Source of the DNA: a bacterium UBP9_UBA1432
GTDB taxonomy: Bacteria > Vulcanimicrobiota > Xenobia > Xenobiales > Xenobiaceae
Assembly (NCBI GenBank): GCA_002329445.1
Contig: DCTU01000250.1
Coordinates: forward strand, 498-8,817
Direction of reading: 5' to 3'
Length of the DNA stretch: 8,320 nucleotides
Made by a program: the position numbers and the translations under genes. Below, piece after piece: positions 6,729 to 8,320 of this stretch (its first letter is position 1; each line of letters starts with the position of its first letter). The notes below the pieces were generated by a model, which was not told where the DNA came from, did no database searches, and saw nothing but the letters and a program-made list of their open reading frames with translations.

Positions 6729-7519
6729 ACCTCCAGGCCCGGCTGGACCGGGTCCTCCCCCTGGTCCGACAGGCCTCGGAGCTGGCCCTGAGCCACTTCG
6801 GCAAGGTCCAGGGCCACGAGAAGTCGGATCGCACCGTCGTCAGCGAAGCCGACGAACTGGTCGAGCGGCTCCTGGTCGAGGGCCTGCAACGCCGCTTCCC
6901 GGGCGAGACCATCGTGGGCGAGGAGGGAGGCGCCACGGGCCCTCTCCAAGGCCCGATCTGGTCGGTGGACCCCATCGACGGGACCTCGGCCTACCTGTCC
7001 CGATTGCCGCACTGGGGCGTCAGCGTCGGCCTGCTGGTCGAGGGCAGACCGGTCCTGGGGGTCGTCGACCTTCCCCTTCTGGGCGAGACCTGCCTGGCCG
7101 TGGCGGGCCAGGGCGCCTGGATGCAGACCGACCGCTGGGGGCGCCAGGCCCTGCGCGTCCGCCCCTGGTCCGAACCGGATCGCGAGTCGATGTTCTGCGT
7201 TCCCTCCAACTTCCACCGCCGCTATGGGGCGCACTTCCCGGGCAAGCTCCGCAGCCTGGGGAGCACCGTCGCCCACGTGCTGCTGGTCGCCCGGGGCGAC
7301 GCCTGCGCAGCCCTGATGCGCGTGCACCTCTGGGACCTGGCCGGGTGCGCCGCCATCCTGACCGAGGCGGGCGGCCGGCTGGAGACCCTGGACGGAAGCC
7401 CTCTGAACCTGCTTGAACTCCTGCCCGGAGCGGCTCCCCTGCCCGACGTTCTGGCTTCATCTCCGACCGGGTTGGCCGAGATGCGGACTCGGGTCTGGAA
7501 GCGGGCGCAGGGGAGCTGA
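6725..7519 (+). CDS. Inositol monophosphatase-family phosphatase
   Basis: Encodes 264 residues, the usual family length. These cytoplasmic Mg2+-dependent enzymes remove phosphate from inositol phosphate, histidinol phosphate, 3'-phosphoadenosine 5'-phosphate or sugar bisphosphates. The metal-binding signatures are intact: Glu66-Glu67 in VGEEGG (64-69), DPIDGT at 82-87 (Asp82, Asp85, Thr87), and LWDLAGCAAILTEAGG (202-217) with Asp204. KSDRTVVSEAD (33-43) matches the N-terminal signature seen in HisN-type and inositol-type members. The substrate cannot be fixed from these motifs, and no histidine, inositol or sulfate gene lies nearby. The start is GTG6725, overlapping the previous stop as GTGA, with GGAGG (6716-6720) 4 bases before it. 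The frame is open further upstream but that part is antisense-type noise within the propeller gene. Translational coupling to the propeller gene is likely. Confidence 0.92.
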   Translation: MNLQARLDRVLPLVRQASELALSHFGKVQGHEKSDRTVVSEADELVERLLVEGLQRRFPGETIVGEEGGATGPLQGPIWSVDPIDGTSAYLSRLPHWGVSVGLLVEGRPVLGVVDLPLLGETCLAVAGQGAWMQTDRWGRQALRVRPWSEPDRESMFCVPSNFHRRYGAHFPGKLRSLGSTVAHVLLVARGDACAALMRVHLWDLAGCAAILTEAGGRLETLDGSPLNLLELLPGAAPLPDVLASSPTGLAEMRTRVWKRAQGS

Positions 7520-7545
7520 AAGGCGACGTAGAAAGGGCTCCTCCC

Positions 7546-8031
7546 ATGAGCAACGAGCATTTCAAGATGGCCGAACTCCACCGGGAGCGCGGCAAGCGCC
7601 ACTATCAGGATGGACAGATCCAGGAGGCGGTCCAGGAGCTGACCGAGTCCTACAAGTTCGACCCCCGGGACGCCGAGACGCTATACCTCCTGGCCGAGAT
7701 CTATGGGGCCGCGGGTTTCCTGGATCCGGCCGTGGACTTCATCCAGAGGAGCCTGCGCGAGAACTTCTCGAACATGCCGGGCTGGCTGATGCTGGCCAAC
7801 CTCTACGCTCAGAAGGGAGGGGCCTACCTGGATCTGGCCCTGGAGCAGTTGGATCTGGCCGGCAGCCTGGAACCCGACCACACGATGCTCCACTACCTGA
7901 GGGGCAACATCCTGGCCCAGAAGGGTGAGACCGAGAAGGCCATCGAGTCCCTGAAGAAGGCCCTGGAATCGGACCCCGAGAACGCCTACGCCCAGCACGA
8001 CCTGGAGGCGGTCTCAGGCCAGGTGGGCTGA
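7546..8031 (+). CDS. TPR-repeat protein
   Basis: Encodes 161 residues made almost wholly of tetratricopeptide repeats: about 8-41 (ending in FDP), 42-75, 76-112 (ending in LEP) and 113-146 (ending in SDP). The last is the most canonical, with small and aromatic residues at the expected helix positions (YLRGNILAQKGETEKAIESL). There is no signal peptide or membrane segment, so it is probably a cytoplasmic protein-binding adaptor; the partner is unknown. It starts 26 bases after the phosphatase stop. The upstream GAAAGG (7531-7536, spacing 9) is a modest ribosome binding site. Same strand and short gap suggest it belongs to the propeller-phosphatase operon. Confidence 0.88.
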   Translation: MSNEHFKMAELHRERGKRHYQDGQIQEAVQELTESYKFDPRDAETLYLLAEIYGAAGFLDPAVDFIQRSLRENFSNMPGWLMLANLYAQKGGAYLDLALEQLDLAGSLEPDHTMLHYLRGNILAQKGETEKAIESLKKALESDPENAYAQHDLEAVSGQVG

Positions 8032-8036
8032 ACCGG

Positions 8037-8059
8037 CCGCCCTCCCAGACAGGAGGCGG
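8037..8059 (+). other. Hairpin holding an AGGAGG sequence
   Basis: CCGCC (8037-8041) plus TCC (8043-8045) pair with GGA (8052-8054) plus GGCGG (8055-8059), with one bulged C and a 6-base loop. It lies 5 bases past the TPR stop. There is no following T-tract, so an intrinsic terminator is doubtful. It encloses AGGAGG (8051-8056), which is a strong ribosome-binding-type sequence but sits too far (about 19-28 bases) from the next start codons to serve them in the usual way. Confidence 0.3.
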
Positions 8060-8084
8060 ACCCGACGGCGTCGCAGTGGGCCGG

Positions 8085-8320
8085 ATGAGCCAGAAGAATC
8101 CCGAGTCCCCCGAAGAGCAGGCCCTGAGCCGGGCCGGCCTGGTCCCCACACGGCCTGGCAGCTACTCTTGTTCCTCACCCGACGACCTGAAGCGGGTCGC
8201 CGACTTCTTCCTTGCGGCCGCCGACTTCTGGGAGTGCGCGCCCTGGGAGGTCCTCGGCTCCGAAGAAGTCCTCTGCGTCGAGGGGCTGGGGCCCGCACCG
8301 GTCCACCTCTCGGTCTGGGG
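8085..8320 (+). CDS. Partial gene, DUF7309-like protein of unknown function (cut by window end)
   Basis: An open frame from ATG8085 runs off the window end, giving the first 78 residues. It begins MSQKNPESPEEQALSRAG and continues with a hydrophilic leader, then ADFFLAAADFWECAPWEVLG and EEVLCVEGLGPAPVHLSVWG (separate segments near residues 39-58 and 60-78). The pattern 'aromatic-rich helix, APWE, a short acidic turn, a strand ending in V, then a strand ending in WG' recalls the N-terminus of DUF7309-type proteins, which I know only from general recollection of the pattern. GTG8076 is an in-frame alternative start. No good ribosome binding site is visible; codon use (G/C third positions) matches the other genes, which supports it being real. 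It starts 53 bases after the TPR stop on the same strand. Confidence 0.6.
   Translation, partial: MSQKNPESPEEQALSRAGLVPTRPGSYSCSSPDDLKRVADFFLAAADFWECAPWEVLGSEEVLCVEGLGPAPVHLSVW

Noticed and set aside
1..8320. tRNA, rRNA, CRISPR arrays, insertion sequences, attachment sites, restriction or toxin-antitoxin genes
   Set aside because: I looked for direct repeats, terminal inverted repeats and family motifs on both strands by eye and saw none that would support these features.

Overview
This is a gene-dense, strongly GC-rich bacterial window. Third codon positions are nearly all G or C, and spacers are short. I see no tRNA, rRNA, CRISPR array, insertion sequence or phage gene. The composition and gene set suggest a high-GC bacterium that makes its own heme, using a zinc-type HemB. 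The secreted proteins have ordinary signal peptides. I cannot name the phylum from the sequence alone.

Layout, left to right. Positions 71-511 (minus) hold a small secreted protein of unknown function. A spacer of about 150 bases separates it from hemB (661-1659, plus), which encodes porphobilinogen synthase. HemB converges, with only 21 bases between stop codons, on a three-gene minus-strand operon at 1681-4889. In transcription order that operon is a UDP-glucuronate-4-epimerase-like sugar-nucleotide epimerase, a membrane-anchored spermidine synthase-like protein and a CPBP-family intramembrane protease. Its genes overlap by 4 bases (GTGA) or lie 15 bases apart, so they are probably translated together.

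An 81-base spacer (4890-4970) divides this operon from a divergent plus-strand operon. That operon holds a 585-residue secreted beta-propeller protein, an inositol-monophosphatase-family phosphatase (again a GTGA overlap), a 161-residue TPR protein, and the start of a further gene cut by the window end. The cut gene resembles an uncharacterised DUF7309-type family.

How the genes work together is mostly unknown. HemB is a stand-alone housekeeping gene here. The minus operon joins sugar-nucleotide modification to two membrane enzymes, which hints at envelope work, but nothing in the sequence proves this. The plus operon looks like a loosely related set of genes. I found no convincing new defence, mobile or signalling system. 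The items most worth a second look are the three-gene overlapping operon, the multi-blade secreted propeller, and the altered catalytic motifs of the CPBP protein.
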